From assembly GCA_026417375.1 (NCBI GenBank), contig JAOADJ010000025.1, positions 1 to 64,000 of the forward strand: 64,000 nt of DNA, written 5' to 3'. Numbering within the stretch: the first letter of the stretch is position 1; each line of letters begins with the position of its first letter. Below are positions 54,914 to 64,000 of the stretch, piece by piece. The stretch is from Melioribacteraceae bacterium (GTDB taxonomy: Bacteria > Bacteroidota > Ignavibacteria > Ignavibacteriales > Melioribacteraceae). Both the position numbers and the translations under genes were made by a program. The notes beneath the pieces were generated by a model. The model saw nothing but the letters and a program-made list of their open reading frames with translations. It was not told the DNA's origin and ran no database searches.

Positions 54914-56338
54914 TTATTCTATCGGTAACTCGAAGGCAAAAGTAGAACCTATATTTAATTTACTTTCAACCCAAACTTTACCATTATGTTCTTCAATAAT
55001 TCTTTTAACAATCCATAAACCTAAACCAGAGCTTTGCTCTAAACCAGTCGGTTTATTACTTAAAATTGCTCCTTTTTGGAAAGATCGTTTTAAATCATCT
55101 TCGGATAAGCCATATCCGGTATCTTTAACTTCAACAACTACCATTCTTTTTGCTCCTTCTTTAACGTATGATTTTATTTCAACAACAGTTTCCGGTGGAG
55201 CATATTTAATTGCATTATTTACAAGATTATCAAGTGCTTCTTCAATTTTTTCAGGATCAATTTTCACATTTGGTAAATCGTTTGAGCTTTTATTAAACAG
55301 CTTTACTTTTTTAGCTTTTGCATAAGAAGTATTTTGATTATAAACACTTTCAATTATTTGGTTTATTGAATATTCAACAAATTTAATTTTTGGTTCCGGC
55401 ATTGCTTTAGCAATTATTGTACACATTTTTTGAGATAATTTAACAATATCATCGCTTGATGCAACTAATGATTCCATAATTTCATGTTGTTCATTTGCAG
55501 TTAGTTCATATGAATTTAATAACTCAATATAACCTTTAATTGCTGATGCAGGATTTTTTATATCATGTATTGCAATTGCAAACATTTCCTCTTTTTGCGT
55601 ATGCAAATATTCTAAACGTGCTTTGCTTTCTGCTAATTTTTCTTTTTGCTCAACAAGTTTAACATTAGTCTTTTCTAATGTTTTAACATTTTCATCGAGT
55701 TCTTTGATTTGTTTCTTTAAATTTTCATTTTCTTCTCTTTGTTTATTTAATTCTTCCTTGGCTCTTTTGTATGAATATTTAATTTCATCTAATTCATTTT
55801 TGTAGACTTTATTTTGTGAATTAGATTTTTTTCTGATAGTGATTAATAAAATTATAATTATAAATTGTACTATAACTACTGCAGCAAATAAATATAAAAG
55901 ATAATTATTTGATTCTTGTTGACTTTCGACTTTAACATTTTCTTTTAATTTATTTTCTTCTGTAACTAATTTTTCTGTTACTTTTATAGGCAATACTAAA
56001 CTCTGAGATTCAATACCATTTTCGAAGAACGCAACAATTCTTATAAGATTAACCCCCATTTTCAATTTATTAATTGTAAAAATAGTATCAACAGTTTTAG
56101 ACTCAATTAATGTTGCATCAATGAAAATTCTATAAAATAAATTTCCTTTTATGTTTGTTATAGCTTTATAATGAATTTCAATTTTATCATTAGGTAGTAC
56201 ATTTAGTTCATTTAAATTATTTAAGTATTTCAATTCATCATTTACTTTAACATAATTTAATTCAACAATAAAATTTTCATTTTGAGAAAAAGATATATTT
56301 GTTATAAAAATAAATATTAATAGAAATTTTGTTTTCAT
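54914..56338 (-). CDS. Orphan membrane histidine kinase
   Basis: 474 aa. Signal peptide 1-19 (FLLIFIFITNISFSQ), a small extracytoplasmic beta domain (~20-125), helix 146-168, a long coiled coil (~172-250), a phosphoacceptor domain with His258 (IAIHDIKNPASAIKGYIELL), and an ATPase domain ending EEHNGKVWVESKLNIGSTF. The HDIKNP H-box is normal for Bacteroidetes-type kinases. No response regulator is adjacent and no terminator separates it from the macrodomain gene 29 bases upstream. Ligand unknown. Confidence 0.9.
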   Translation of the reverse strand: MKTKFLLIFIFITNISFSQNENFIVELNYVKVNDELKYLNNLNELNVLPNDKIEIHYKAITNIKGNLFYRIFIDATLIESKTVDTIFTINKLKMGVNLIRIVAFFENGIESQSLVLPIKVTEKLVTEENKLKENVKVESQQESNNYLLYLFAAVVIVQFIIIILLITIRKKSNSQNKVYKNELDEIKYSYKRAKEELNKQREENENLKKQIKELDENVKTLEKTNVKLVEQKEKLAESKARLEYLHTQKEEMFAIAIHDIKNPASAIKGYIELLNSYELTANEQHEIMESLVASSDDIVKLSQKMCTIIAKAMPEPKIKFVEYSINQIIESVYNQNTSYAKAKKVKLFNKSSNDLPNVKIDPEKIEEALDNLVNNAIKYAPPETVVEIKSYVKEGAKRMVVVEVKDTGYGLSEDDLKRSFQKGAILSNKPTGLEQSSGLGLWIVKRIIEEHNGKVWVESKLNIGSTFAFELPIE

Positions 56339-56367
56339 ATTAAAACACTTACATAGTTTGTAATCAA

Positions 56368-56901
56368 TTATCGTAAATATTTATTATTTATTAAATTTTC
56401 ATAAATCTTATAATTTTCATCATCAAAGCAAACGAAATTTACAATATTAACAATGTTTGATTCATAATTATAAACAGTATCAAATGCAATTAAAGCTGCC
56501 CTTTCTTTTGGAAAACCATAAACACCAGTACTTATGTTTGGAAAAGAAATTGATTTTACATTTAATTTTTCAGCTAACTTTAAAGAATTCAAATAGCAAT
56601 TTTTTAATAGAATATCTTCATTAAAATTTCCACCTTGCCAAATTGGTCCAACTGTATGAATAACAAATTTTGCAGGTAAATTTCCTGCTGAAGTATAAAC
56701 AGCTTCACCAGTTGGACATCCATTTTGTTTTTCAACAATTTTCATGCATTCTTCATGAATTATATTCCCACCAGCCCGGTGAATAGCACCATCAACTCCT
56801 CCTCCACCCATTAAAGAGGAATTAGCAGCATTTACAATTGCATCTGCTTTTATTTTAGTAATATCACCTTTAATAATTTTTATTTCTAATCTGTTTATCA
56901 T
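56368..56901 (-). CDS. Macrodomain O-acetyl-ADP-ribose deacetylase
   Basis: 177 aa, a stand-alone macrodomain of the MacroD/YmdB type: [39 protein letters not shown] has the conserved Asn-Ala-Ala-Asn, the [13 protein letters not shown]-ribose loop, and [12 protein letters not shown] the second loop. Cytoplasmic; removes acetyl or ADP-ribosyl groups. 8 bases after galM on the same strand, a neighbour with no clear functional tie. No ADP-ribosyltransferase or toxin gene is nearby. Confidence 0.93.
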   Translation of the reverse strand: MINRLEIKIIKGDITKIKADAIVNAANSSLMGGGGVDGAIHRAGGNIIHEECMKIVEKQNGCPTGEAVYTSAGNLPAKFVIHTVGPIWQGGNFNEDILLKNCYLNSLKLAEKLNVKSISFPNISTGVYGFPKERAALIAFDTVYNYESNIVNIVNFVCFDDENYKIYENLINNKYLR

Positions 56902-56909
56902 TAAAAAAA

Positions 56910-58040
56910 TTATTTTGATGAAAATTTATAAATAGTAGTTTGTTTATAAACTTCTCCCGGTTTAAGAAAAACACTTGGAAAATCTTTTTGATTTGGTGAA
57001 TCAGGAAAATGTTGTGCTTCTAAACAAAAGCTGGTTCTGTAATTATATTTAATTCCATTTTTACCAATTGCAGTTCCATTTAAAAAATTACCGGAATAAA
57101 ATTGAAGTCCGGGTTGATCAGAAAATACTTCCATAAATCTTCCGGTTGTTGGTTCATAAACTTCTGCGATTTTTATAACATCATTGTTCTTTCTGTTAAT
57201 AACAAAATTATGGTCATACCCTAATCCAAGTTTAAGTTGGTCAAAATCTGAATCAATATCTTTACCTATTTTTTTTGGTGAGCGAAAATCGAAAGGTGTG
57301 TTTTCAACTTTTTCAAGTTTTCCTAAAGGAATTAACCCGGAATTTACCGGAGTATAGTATTCAGCATTTATCATCAATTCATGATCAAGGATTGTGTTAT
57401 TTGGATTTGCAGTTAAGTTGAAATATGAGTGATGTGTTGGATTAATAATTGTCTTTTTATCAGTTGTTGCTGAGTATTCAATCTTTAATTCATCATTATT
57501 AGTCACTGAATAAGTTACATAAATTTCTAAATTTCCCGGATAACCTTCTTCTCCATCTTTGCTTAAATATTTTAGTATCAGACTCATACCATTTTCATCT
57601 TCAACTGATTTTACAAAATCCCAATTTTTTTTATTAAAACCATATTTGCCACCATGTAAATGATTTTCATTATTATTAATTGTTAACTGATATTTAATCC
57701 CATCAATTGAAAACTGTCCTTTAGCAATTCTGTTCCCAAATCTACCTACAATTGAACCAAAATATGAAACATCATTAACGTAACCTGATATACTATCATA
57801 ACCAAGAACAATATCTTTATAATTATTATTTCTGTCAGGGGAAGTGAGTGATACAACTGTTGCACCATAAGTAATAATTTCAGCTTTCATTCCATTTTTG
57901 TTTTTTAATGTGAATAAAAATACTTCTGTGCCATCATCTAATTTTCCAAATATTTTCTTTTCCATGATTATTTTTTCCTTACTATTTGTGCATGATATTA
58001 ATATTATTAATAGGACAAAATATTTAAATATTATTTTCAT
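56910..58040 (-). CDS. galM: Aldose 1-epimerase, lipoprotein form
   Basis: 376 aa. Interconverts alpha and beta anomers of galactose and other aldoses. Residues 1-17 are a lipoprotein signal ([10 protein letters not shown], Cys17), so the enzyme is exported and membrane-attached rather than cytoplasmic. Active-site motifs are [24 protein letters not shown] (catalytic His) and [14 protein letters not shown] (catalytic Glu). AGGT upstream supports the first ATG; an internal ATG at codon 26 would give a cytoplasmic form but has no ribosome site. galK lies 1.4 kb further on, consistent with galactose use. Confidence 0.92.
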   Translation of the reverse strand: MKIIFKYFVLLIILISCTNSKEKIIMEKKIFGKLDDGTEVFLFTLKNKNGMKAEIITYGATVVSLTSPDRNNNYKDIVLGYDSISGYVNDVSYFGSIVGRFGNRIAKGQFSIDGIKYQLTINNNENHLHGGKYGFNKKNWDFVKSVEDENGMSLILKYLSKDGEEGYPGNLEIYVTYSVTNNDELKIEYSATTDKKTIINPTHHSYFNLTANPNNTILDHELMINAEYYTPVNSGLIPLGKLEKVENTPFDFRSPKKIGKDIDSDFDQLKLGLGYDHNFVINRKNNDVIKIAEVYEPTTGRFMEVFSDQPGLQFYSGNFLNGTAIGKNGIKYNYRTSFCLEAQHFPDSPNQKDFPSVFLKPGEVYKQTTIYKFSSK

Positions 58041-58131
58041 TTTAGTACCTAAATATAAATTGGTGATTTCATCTTTCGTTACAAAATAAATAAAGAATTC
58101 TTAATTTTCATAATAATTTTATAGACTAACT

Positions 58132-59457
58132 GTGAATGCTTATATGCAAAAGATTGTAAGTTTTTTTAAGAGTAAATTTTATTTTGCAATTTTAATAGTA
58201 CCAATACTTTTAATTACAAAAATTCATTTTGCAGATGATAATTTAGTTTTTAATTATTCATCGCTCTGGATATTATCTTCAATTTTTTATTTGTTGTCTG
58301 TAATTATTGTTAATAAAAATGAAATTAAAAGTTATCAAATCATGTTTTTAATTTTCATTTCATTAACAACACAATTATCTTTTATAAATTTTGATCCTAT
58401 AGGTTCAGATGATATTTATAGATACATATGGGATGGTAAAGTTCAAGCTAATAATATTAATCCATATTTATATAAACCAATTGATAATGAATTAGATAGT
58501 TTGCATTCAGATTTACTTCCTGCCAAAATGAATTTTAAAGAAATGAAAACAATTTATTTCCCATTAAGTCAGTGGTTATTTTTTATAAGTTATAAAATAA
58601 GTGAAGAAAGTTTTTGGGGTTTTAAATTTTTAATTTTTATCTCAATAATTTTATCATACTTTTTAACATATAAATTATTAAAAGTTTTAAATCATGATAT
58701 AAAAAATATTTTAGTACTTATTCTTTCACCTTTAATTTATTTTCAGTTTTCTTTAGATGGTCATCTTGATGCATTTGGATTACCATTTTTACTAAGTGCC
58801 ATTTTATTTTATTTCTTAAATAAAAAATTAACATCTGCTTTTTTTCTTGGTTTATCATTTTCAATTAAACCAATTGCTATAGTGTTAATTCCTATTTTTA
58901 TATTAAACGAAAAAAGTAATATTGAAAAATTAAAATTCCTTTTAATTTCATTATTGTCATTTTTCATTCAATTCATTCCATATATTTTTTCTTCAAATCC
59001 TTTTGAAGCATTTATAATTTATTCAAAAAATTGGATGTATAATGGATTTATTTTTACTTCTATAAATTCTTTATTAAAAAATAATCAGTTATCAAGATTA
59101 GCAACCTGGGGTTTATTATTTATCTTCTTAATTCCTATTTATTTTAGAAAAATAGATTTACTTAAGAAAATATATTTTTCTTTATTACTAATGATAATTT
59201 TTTCACCTGTAATTCATCCTTGGTATTTAAGTTGGCTTTTAATTTTATTGCCTTTTGTAAGAAACTGGAGTGGGATTTATTTAGTATCATCTGTTAGTTT
59301 AACTTCATTAACAATTTTTATTTATAAAACAACGGGTGTTTGGAAAGATTTTTATTTAATTCAAATGATTGAATTTATTCCTGTTTTAGCATTAATTATT
59401 TATGAATTGTATAAAGAATTTATTTATTACAATTCTGATAAACTAACTGCACCGTGA
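58132..59457 (+). CDS. GT-C fold membrane glycosyltransferase (GT87/DUF2029-like)
   Basis: 441-aa polytopic membrane protein with about eleven to twelve helices. After the first three helices the loop PIGSDDIYRYIWDGKVQ with NINPYLYKP carries the acidic pair expected of polyprenyl-phosphate-sugar-dependent GT-C enzymes (mannosyltransferases). Probable start is GTG at 58132; ATG at 58144 is also possible, and neither has a clear Shine-Dalgarno sequence. Its last 31 bases overlap the 3' end of the convergent galK. Substrate unknown. Confidence 0.75.
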   Translation: MNAYMQKIVSFFKSKFYFAILIVPILLITKIHFADDNLVFNYSSLWILSSIFYLLSVIIVNKNEIKSYQIMFLIFISLTTQLSFINFDPIGSDDIYRYIWDGKVQANNINPYLYKPIDNELDSLHSDLLPAKMNFKEMKTIYFPLSQWLFFISYKISEESFWGFKFLIFISIILSYFLTYKLLKVLNHDIKNILVLILSPLIYFQFSLDGHLDAFGLPFLLSAILFYFLNKKLTSAFFLGLSFSIKPIAIVLIPIFILNEKSNIEKLKFLLISLLSFFIQFIPYIFSSNPFEAFIIYSKNWMYNGFIFTSINSLLKNNQLSRLATWGLLFIFLIPIYFRKIDLLKKIYFSLLLMIIFSPVIHPWYLSWLLILLPFVRNWSGIYLVSSVSLTSLTIFIYKTTGVWKDFYLIQMIEFIPVLALIIYELYKEFIYYNSDKLTAP

Positions 59458-60683
59458 TTTCTTATTTCTAATTCAACAACTGACTTATTTCCAAAATATT
59501 TTTGAATGTATCGTTTATATTTTTTGATATAATTCTCTGGTAATATTACTAATATTGTTCCTTCAAATCCTCCACCATGAACCCTTGAAGAAGCAATTAA
59601 TTTATTATCATTTATAAATTTATCTGTTAATGCCAGTGCTAATGAAATATTTTGTGTTTCTATTTTTTTTGATGAGAAAACATTTTGCAAATATTTAAAG
59701 GATGAATCGCCAGATTTATTTATAAGTGAAATAATATTTTTATAATTTTTTTTAATAATTGAATTTAATATTTCATCAACTCTTTTATTTTCATTTACAA
59801 AATGAAATGCTCTTAATACTGCACGGTCTCCAACTTTTTTTCTTAAATCATTTATTTTATTAAACAATTTATCATCAATTTCCCTCAAGTTTTCTTTTTG
59901 AAAATAATCAGCAACAGATTTCATTTCATAAGGTATTAAACTATAATCATCTGTTAAATCAGAATGATTTCCGCTCGTGTTAACTAACAACATCCTATAA
60001 TTTTTTTTTGTTAAATCATACTTCAGTTTTATAAAATTTGGTTTTTCGGAATTTTTGAAATCAATATAAACAGTTCCACCGAGCGCACAAGTTAATTGAT
60101 CCATTAACCCACAAGGTTTATTAAAGTATTCATTCTCAGCGTACTTAGAAATTTTTGCTAGTTCAAGAACAGATATTTTATTATTGTTAAACAAAAATGA
60201 AAATATTTTTGCAATTAGTATTTCAAATGAAGCAGAAGAGCTTAATCCAGAGCCAATTAAAACATCACTTTTTATGTAAGCATTAAATCCACCAATTAAA
60301 TATTTTTTATCTACAAAAGCTTTAGCTATTCCACGAATAAGTGAACTTGTTTTACCAGTTTCATTTTGATTAAAATTAAGATTTGTTAAATCAATTTGAA
60401 TTAACTCATTAATATTCTCAGAAAATAATATTACTTTATTGTTGTCAGTTTTTTTTACTGCAGCAATTGTATCTAAATTAATTGCTGCAGCAATAACTTT
60501 TCCATTATTATGGTCGGTGTGATTTCCAACTATCTCAGCTCTTCCCGGAGAACTAAAATAAAATTCTGGTTCGTCTTTAAAATGATGTATATATCTTTTC
60601 TTTAAATCATTAAATCTTTTTTTTTGTAAATTTATTTTTTCTTCACCATAAAGATTTATTAACTTTTTATCAATTAATTTCAT
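59427..60683 (-). CDS. galK: Galactokinase
   Basis: 418-aa GHMP kinase phosphorylating galactose at C1. Signature PGRAEIVGNHTDHNNGKV (residues ~46-63), ATP loop GSGLSSSASFEILIAK with Lys-type GHMP motif 2, and the C-terminal VHGGGFEGTILVI motif 3. The 3' end overlaps the convergent GT-C gene by 31 bases. 5 bases after htpG on the same strand; galM is nearby, but galT and galE are not in the window. The substrate is supported by the N-terminal GRAEIVGNHTDHN signature. Confidence 0.93.
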   Translation of the reverse strand: MKLIDKKLINLYGEEKINLQKKRFNDLKKRYIHHFKDEPEFYFSSPGRAEIVGNHTDHNNGKVIAAAINLDTIAAVKKTDNNKVILFSENINELIQIDLTNLNFNQNETGKTSSLIRGIAKAFVDKKYLIGGFNAYIKSDVLIGSGLSSSASFEILIAKIFSFLFNNNKISVLELAKISKYAENEYFNKPCGLMDQLTCALGGTVYIDFKNSEKPNFIKLKYDLTKKNYRMLLVNTSGNHSDLTDDYSLIPYEMKSVADYFQKENLREIDDKLFNKINDLRKKVGDRAVLRAFHFVNENKRVDEILNSIIKKNYKNIISLINKSGDSSFKYLQNVFSSKKIETQNISLALALTDKFINDNKLIASSRVHGGGFEGTILVILPENYIKKYKRYIQKYFGNKSVVELEIRNHGAVSLSEL

Positions 60684-60688
60684 TTTCG

Positions 60689-62599
60689 TTATTCTAAATT
60701 ATTAATCTTAGTGTACCATTCACTCGATTGCTCTAATGATTTATTTAGTCTTTCAATCAATTTATGAGGATCTTCTAAATTTCCTTCTTGTAATAAAGCT
60801 GAATCGTATAATTGTTCGGTAACAAGTGTAATAAAATCATCATACGAATTTTTCTTAAATACTTTGACAAGGTTACGAATTAATTTATGGTTTGGATTTA
60901 CTTCCATAATTTTTTTATCAATCATAAAATCCTGTTTTGTCATTTTCAAAATCTTTTTCATCTGAGATGAAACTGTTTCATCTTTCGAAATTAAACATGA
61001 AGCACTATCAATTAATCTTTTTGATTCAACAACATCTTCAACTTTATCTCCAAGAATATTTTTCATTTTAGATAATAAACTATAAAAATGCTTTTGATCA
61101 TCAACTGATAATGGTTCAACATCTTGTTTTTTTTCTTCAACATCTTTTAATTCATTAAGCTTTTTTAGATCTACATTTTGGACAGATTTAATTTCATAAT
61201 CTTTATATTTTCTAATTGCTTGTATAACAAATTCATCAACAGGATCATATAAGAAGAGAACTTCAAGACCTTTGTTTTTAAATATTTCAAGATGAGGATC
61301 AACTAATAAAGCACTTCTATTATTACCAACAATGTAATAGATTTCTTTCTGTCCCTCTTTCATTCTTTCAACATATTCTGCAAATGAAACTAATTCTTTT
61401 TCATCATTACAGTTCGATGAATTAAATCTTACTAATTCAACATATTTCTCATGGTTTGTAAAGTCCATATATCCAAGCTTAAATATTTTTCCATGCTCAT
61501 TCCAAAATTCGTTATAGCCTACTTTATCATTTTTAGATTTATCAATTAAATATGATAAAATATTTGAAGTAACACTCGAAGCAATTTTTGTAAATATTAC
61601 ATTTTCTTGTAATGTTTCTCTTGAAATGTTTAATGGTAAATCTTCTGAATCTACAACTCCTTTTACAAAGCTTAAGTATTCAGGTAATAAATCTTTGTTT
61701 TTATGTTGAATTAAAACTCTTCTTACATATAAATCTAAACCATAATTTTCTCTGTCATAAAAAAATAATTCATTACTTTTTTTAGGAATAAAAAGCAGTG
61801 CGTTAAATTGAATTGGTGCATCAACGGATTTATGAATTACATCCATTGGTGGATCATTATCATATGTTAAAAATTTATAAAACTCATCATATTGTTCTTT
61901 TTTAATTGAAGATTTAGGTTCACGCCAAATAGCTGTAACAGTATTTATTTTTTCTTTATCTAAATAAATTGGGAATGAAATAAAGTTACTATGTTTTTTA
62001 ATTACACTTTCTAATTTCCATTTCTGAACAAATTCTTCAGCATCATCTTTCAGATGAACAATAATTGTTGTTCCTCTTTTTATATTTTCATCAAGCTCAG
62101 ATATTTCATAATCACCAAGACCATCACTTTTCCATTCTACTGCTGGTTCATCTTTTTTATATGATTTTGTTTTTATAACAACTTCTTTTGCAACCATAAA
62201 TACTGAGTAAAAGCCGACTCCAAATTTTCCAATTATATTACCAATATCACCTTTAACTTCTGAAAGCATTTTTGCAAATTCTTCTGTACCAGATTTAGCA
62301 ATTGTACCAATATTTGTAATTACTTCAACATGCGACATTCCAATTCCTGTGTCTGAAATTGTTAATATTTTATTTTTTTCATCAAATGTAATTTTTATTT
62401 CTAATGGTAATTCGTTATCAATAATTTCTGTTCCACGATTTTGTTCAAATCTCAATTTATCTAGTGCATCTGATGCATTTGAAATTAATTCTCTTAAAAA
62501 GATTTCTCTGCTTGTATATAAGGAATGTACAAGAATATCTAATAATTTTTTAACCTCAGCTTTGAATTCATATTTTTTAACATTTTTAACTTCAGACAT
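60689..62599 (-). CDS. htpG: Chaperone HtpG (Hsp90)
   Basis: 636-aa homodimeric ATP-dependent chaperone. N-terminal GHKL ATPase: SLYTSREIFLRELISNASDALDK, LTISDTGIGMS, and the KFGVGFYSVFMVA lid; middle domain with the catalytic Arg loop (SEDLPLNISRETLQ); C-terminal dimerisation domain. Shine-Dalgarno GGGAGG. No CIRCE element precedes it, so unlike groESL it is not predicted to be under HrcA. Confidence 0.96.
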   Translation of the reverse strand: MSEVKNVKKYEFKAEVKKLLDILVHSLYTSREIFLRELISNASDALDKLRFEQNRGTEIIDNELPLEIKITFDEKNKILTISDTGIGMSHVEVITNIGTIAKSGTEEFAKMLSEVKGDIGNIIGKFGVGFYSVFMVAKEVVIKTKSYKKDEPAVEWKSDGLGDYEISELDENIKRGTTIIVHLKDDAEEFVQKWKLESVIKKHSNFISFPIYLDKEKINTVTAIWREPKSSIKKEQYDEFYKFLTYDNDPPMDVIHKSVDAPIQFNALLFIPKKSNELFFYDRENYGLDLYVRRVLIQHKNKDLLPEYLSFVKGVVDSEDLPLNISRETLQENVIFTKIASSVTSNILSYLIDKSKNDKVGYNEFWNEHGKIFKLGYMDFTNHEKYVELVRFNSSNCNDEKELVSFAEYVERMKEGQKEIYYIVGNNRSALLVDPHLEIFKNKGLEVLFLYDPVDEFVIQAIRKYKDYEIKSVQNVDLKKLNELKDVEEKKQDVEPLSVDDQKHFYSLLSKMKNILGDKVEDVVESKRLIDSASCLISKDETVSSQMKKILKMTKQDFMIDKKIMEVNPNHKLIRNLVKVFKKNSYDDFITLVTEQLYDSALLQEGNLEDPHKLIERLNKSLEQSSEWYTKINNLE

Positions 62600-62664
62600 A
62601 TAAACCTCCCATAATTGAATTTTATTACTGCAAAAATATTTTCTAAATTAAATCAACTCAAATT

Positions 62665-62835
62665 TTAGGATTTAGTAGATGAATCGTTTTTGTCATCTCC
62701 TTTTAATCCTTTCTTAAATGATTTAATTCCTTCGGCTAATCCTTTTGCAATTTCAGGAATTTTTTTACCACCAAATAAAAATATTAGTATAAATATGATT
62801 AAGATTATTTCTGTAAATCCTATATTTCCCATCAT
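62665..62835 (-). CDS. tatA: Small TatA/E-like translocase protein (second copy)
   Basis: 56 aa. Begins MMGNIGFTEIILIIFILIFLF (single helix), then GGKKIPEIAKGLAEGIKSFKKGLKGDD and a Ser/Asp-rich tail: the complete TatA pattern. GAGG lies 6 bases before the second ATG (62832), which is therefore the likelier start (55 aa). It differs from the copy at 18923-19108 in most of the helix but keeps FG-KKIPE. Encoded between htpG and the edge gene. Confidence 0.9.
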   Translation of the reverse strand: MMGNIGFTEIILIIFILIFLFGGKKIPEIAKGLAEGIKSFKKGLKGDDKNDSSTKS

Positions 62836-62847
62836 CAACCTCGTTTT

Positions 62848-64000
62848 TTAATTTTCATAAATTTCTTTAATCGCATTTGGAGAAATCTTTTTTAGTTGTT
62901 CAAACATTTTTTCTGCATTTTTAATTTCATTTAATTTGGTATATGTATTTATCAAATAAAATAAAGAAATAGAATTCATAGAATCTTGAATGATTGAATT
63001 TTCAAAATATTTTTTTGCAATATTATAATTACCTGAATGATAAAACGACATACCTTTAATAGCATTTATTTCAGAAATTCTTTTTGGACAATATTTTGCT
63101 GCTAAATCTGCTTCATTTAAAATTTGATTTAACAATTTTCTATTTTTTGTTTTCGTCAAAGATAAAAACAAATTATTTGCATTAATATAATGTGCTAAAA
63201 ACTTTGGGTTACAATTAGTTTCATCTTTTCTTTTAATTTTTCTGAGAGTAAAAATCGGGAGCAATTGATTAAACCCATCAGAATAAAATAATTGCAAATA
63301 ATAATTCTTTAAAAAATCATCATTAATAAAAATTGCACATTCAGCAAATGCACTTGGCTTTGCTCCTGCTGGGAAAATAATATAATCCGGTTTTCTACTC
63401 ATTACATAACTTGTATTATAATGCCTTTCTTTCCAAATAACTGGTAATTCTTCATTTATTCCTTTTTCTTCTTTTGGATTATGAGCAATATAACTATCAG
63501 TCAATCCTACAATGTCAATTATTTTTGCATCAGTGTAAAATGAAAAAGCACCTATAGTTGATAATGCAACTGTAACATTTTTAGAATTATTCTTATTTAT
63601 CCATTTAGCATAACTTTTCATTTTAGTTACTAACCCAATTTCATAAGATCTTTTTTCAATCATCTCATCATAATTTTTATTGTAGTTATTCAATGAAAAT
63701 AAAAGTATTATAATTGTAATGAATAAAAAATATTTTACATTGATTTTTACATTATAATAATTCAATAAACTGATTAATGAATAGATAAAAATAATATAAA
63801 CCAAAGATGTTATTGGAATATAAAATCTTCCAATTGGTAATACATCTCCACCGATTATAATTGTTAATACAATATATTTTAATGAAAACAAAAATATTAT
63901 AAACTCAATTCGGTCATACTTTTTCACTAAGAATCTTATAATTGTAGGTAAGAATAATACACCATAAAATAAATCTGTGGAAAAATATTTTATAAAATAA
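62848..64000 (-). CDS. Membrane glycosyltransferase-like protein with C-terminal TPR, cut by the window edge
   Basis: The frame stays open from the last window base through a GTG at 63927, so the N-terminus lies beyond the edge. The visible 383 residues begin in membrane helices and include IIIGGDVLPIGRFYIPITSL, resembling the GGD-x-x-P-GRF loop of AftB-like GT-C arabinosyltransferases. A periplasmic domain (~residues 110-240 from the GTG; RSYEIGLVTKMKSYAKWI, ALSTIGAFSFYTDAKIIDIVG) follows, then two to three TPR-like repeats (CPKRISEINAIKGMSFYHSGNYNIAKKYFENS). I do not know the substrate. The GTG at 63927 is probably not a start. Confidence 0.7.
   Translation of the reverse strand, partial: YFIKYFSTDLFYGVLFLPTIIRFLVKKYDRIEFIIFLFSLKYIVLTIIIGGDVLPIGRFYIPITSLVYIIFIYSLISLLNYYNVKINVKYFLFITIIILLFSLNNYNKNYDEMIEKRSYEIGLVTKMKSYAKWINKNNSKNVTVALSTIGAFSFYTDAKIIDIVGLTDSYIAHNPKEEKGINEELPVIWKERHYNTSYVMSRKPDYIIFPAGAKPSAFAECAIFINDDFLKNYYLQLFYSDGFNQLLPIFTLRKIKRKDETNCNPKFLAHYINANNLFLSLTKTKNRKLLNQILNEADLAAKYCPKRISEINAIKGMSFYHSGNYNIAKKYFENSIIQDSMNSISLFYLINTYTKLNEIKNAEKMFEQLKKISPNAIKEIYEN

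Noticed and set aside
63924-63927. GTG at 63927 as the true start of the last gene
   Set aside because: The reading frame continues without a stop to the window edge and the upstream residues are membrane-like, so the gene is longer.

Overview
The window is a very AT-rich bacterial chromosome segment with tightly packed genes, many 4-bp ATGA/GTGA overlaps, and no tRNA, rRNA, phage, IS or CRISPR sequence that I could see. The gene content points to the Ignavibacteria / Bacteroidetes-Chlorobi side of the tree. The evidence is a secreted protein with a type IX secretion C-terminal domain of the PNPFNP / LSSGVYFYQL type, many short lipoproteins, an HrcA/CIRCE-controlled groESL operon, 2-oxoacid:ferredoxin oxidoreductase, and archaeal-type Psd with PssA. 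The phylum is an inference from protein style, not a search result.

Layout: 1-9 kb holds a hypothetical gene, glycogen phosphorylase, plsY, an HtrA protease, purB and groESL with promoter, CIRCE and terminator. 9-12.8 kb (minus strand) is an exopolysaccharide block (UDP-xylose synthase, tyrosine autokinase, SLBB export protein). 12.8-16.4 kb (minus) has ftsX, two paralogous lipoproteins (one apparently starting at ATT), a methyltransferase, recR and ebfC. 16.5-24.3 kb (plus) has psd-pssA-purS-purQ-tatA-gatA-GT9, then sucD-ndk and a lipoprotein. 24.3-33.6 kb (minus) is a ten-gene run that looks like one phosphate operon: two CYTH-fold proteins, an SLC13 transporter, a membrane-anchored protein, DUF47, PiT, an OprO/P porin, two lamin-tail-domain proteins and a beta-propeller lipoprotein. 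Divergently, 33.8-37.5 kb encodes a PhnD-like binding protein, a histidine kinase and a sigma-54 activator. Between the two blocks lie a near-consensus -24/-12 promoter and two tandem palindromes placed where an enhancer would be.

37.6-47.4 kb (minus) holds a ferredoxin-dependent 2-oxoacid oxidoreductase operon and, upstream, a lipoate-dependent branched-chain-type 2-oxoacid dehydrogenase cluster with its own lipA and lipB. 47.5-49.0 kb has an EamA permease and endonuclease III. 49.1-54.9 kb (plus) has metY-metX, a phosphohexomutase and pgi. 55-64 kb has an orphan histidine kinase, a macrodomain protein, galM, a GT-C glycosyltransferase, galK, htpG, a second small tatA, and a GT-C-like gene cut by the window edge.

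The most interesting signals are regulatory. (1) metYX is preceded by a promoter, a 27-codon leader peptide with five Met codons in seven residues, and mutually exclusive 1:2, 2:3 and 3:4 pairings ending in a terminator: a textbook attenuator for methionine. (2) The ferredoxin oxidoreductase operon has a 15-codon Ile/Leu-rich leader ORF ending next to a terminator, with an overlapping alternative pairing. (3) The phosphate operon appears to be controlled by the adjacent sigma-54 three-gene sensing system.
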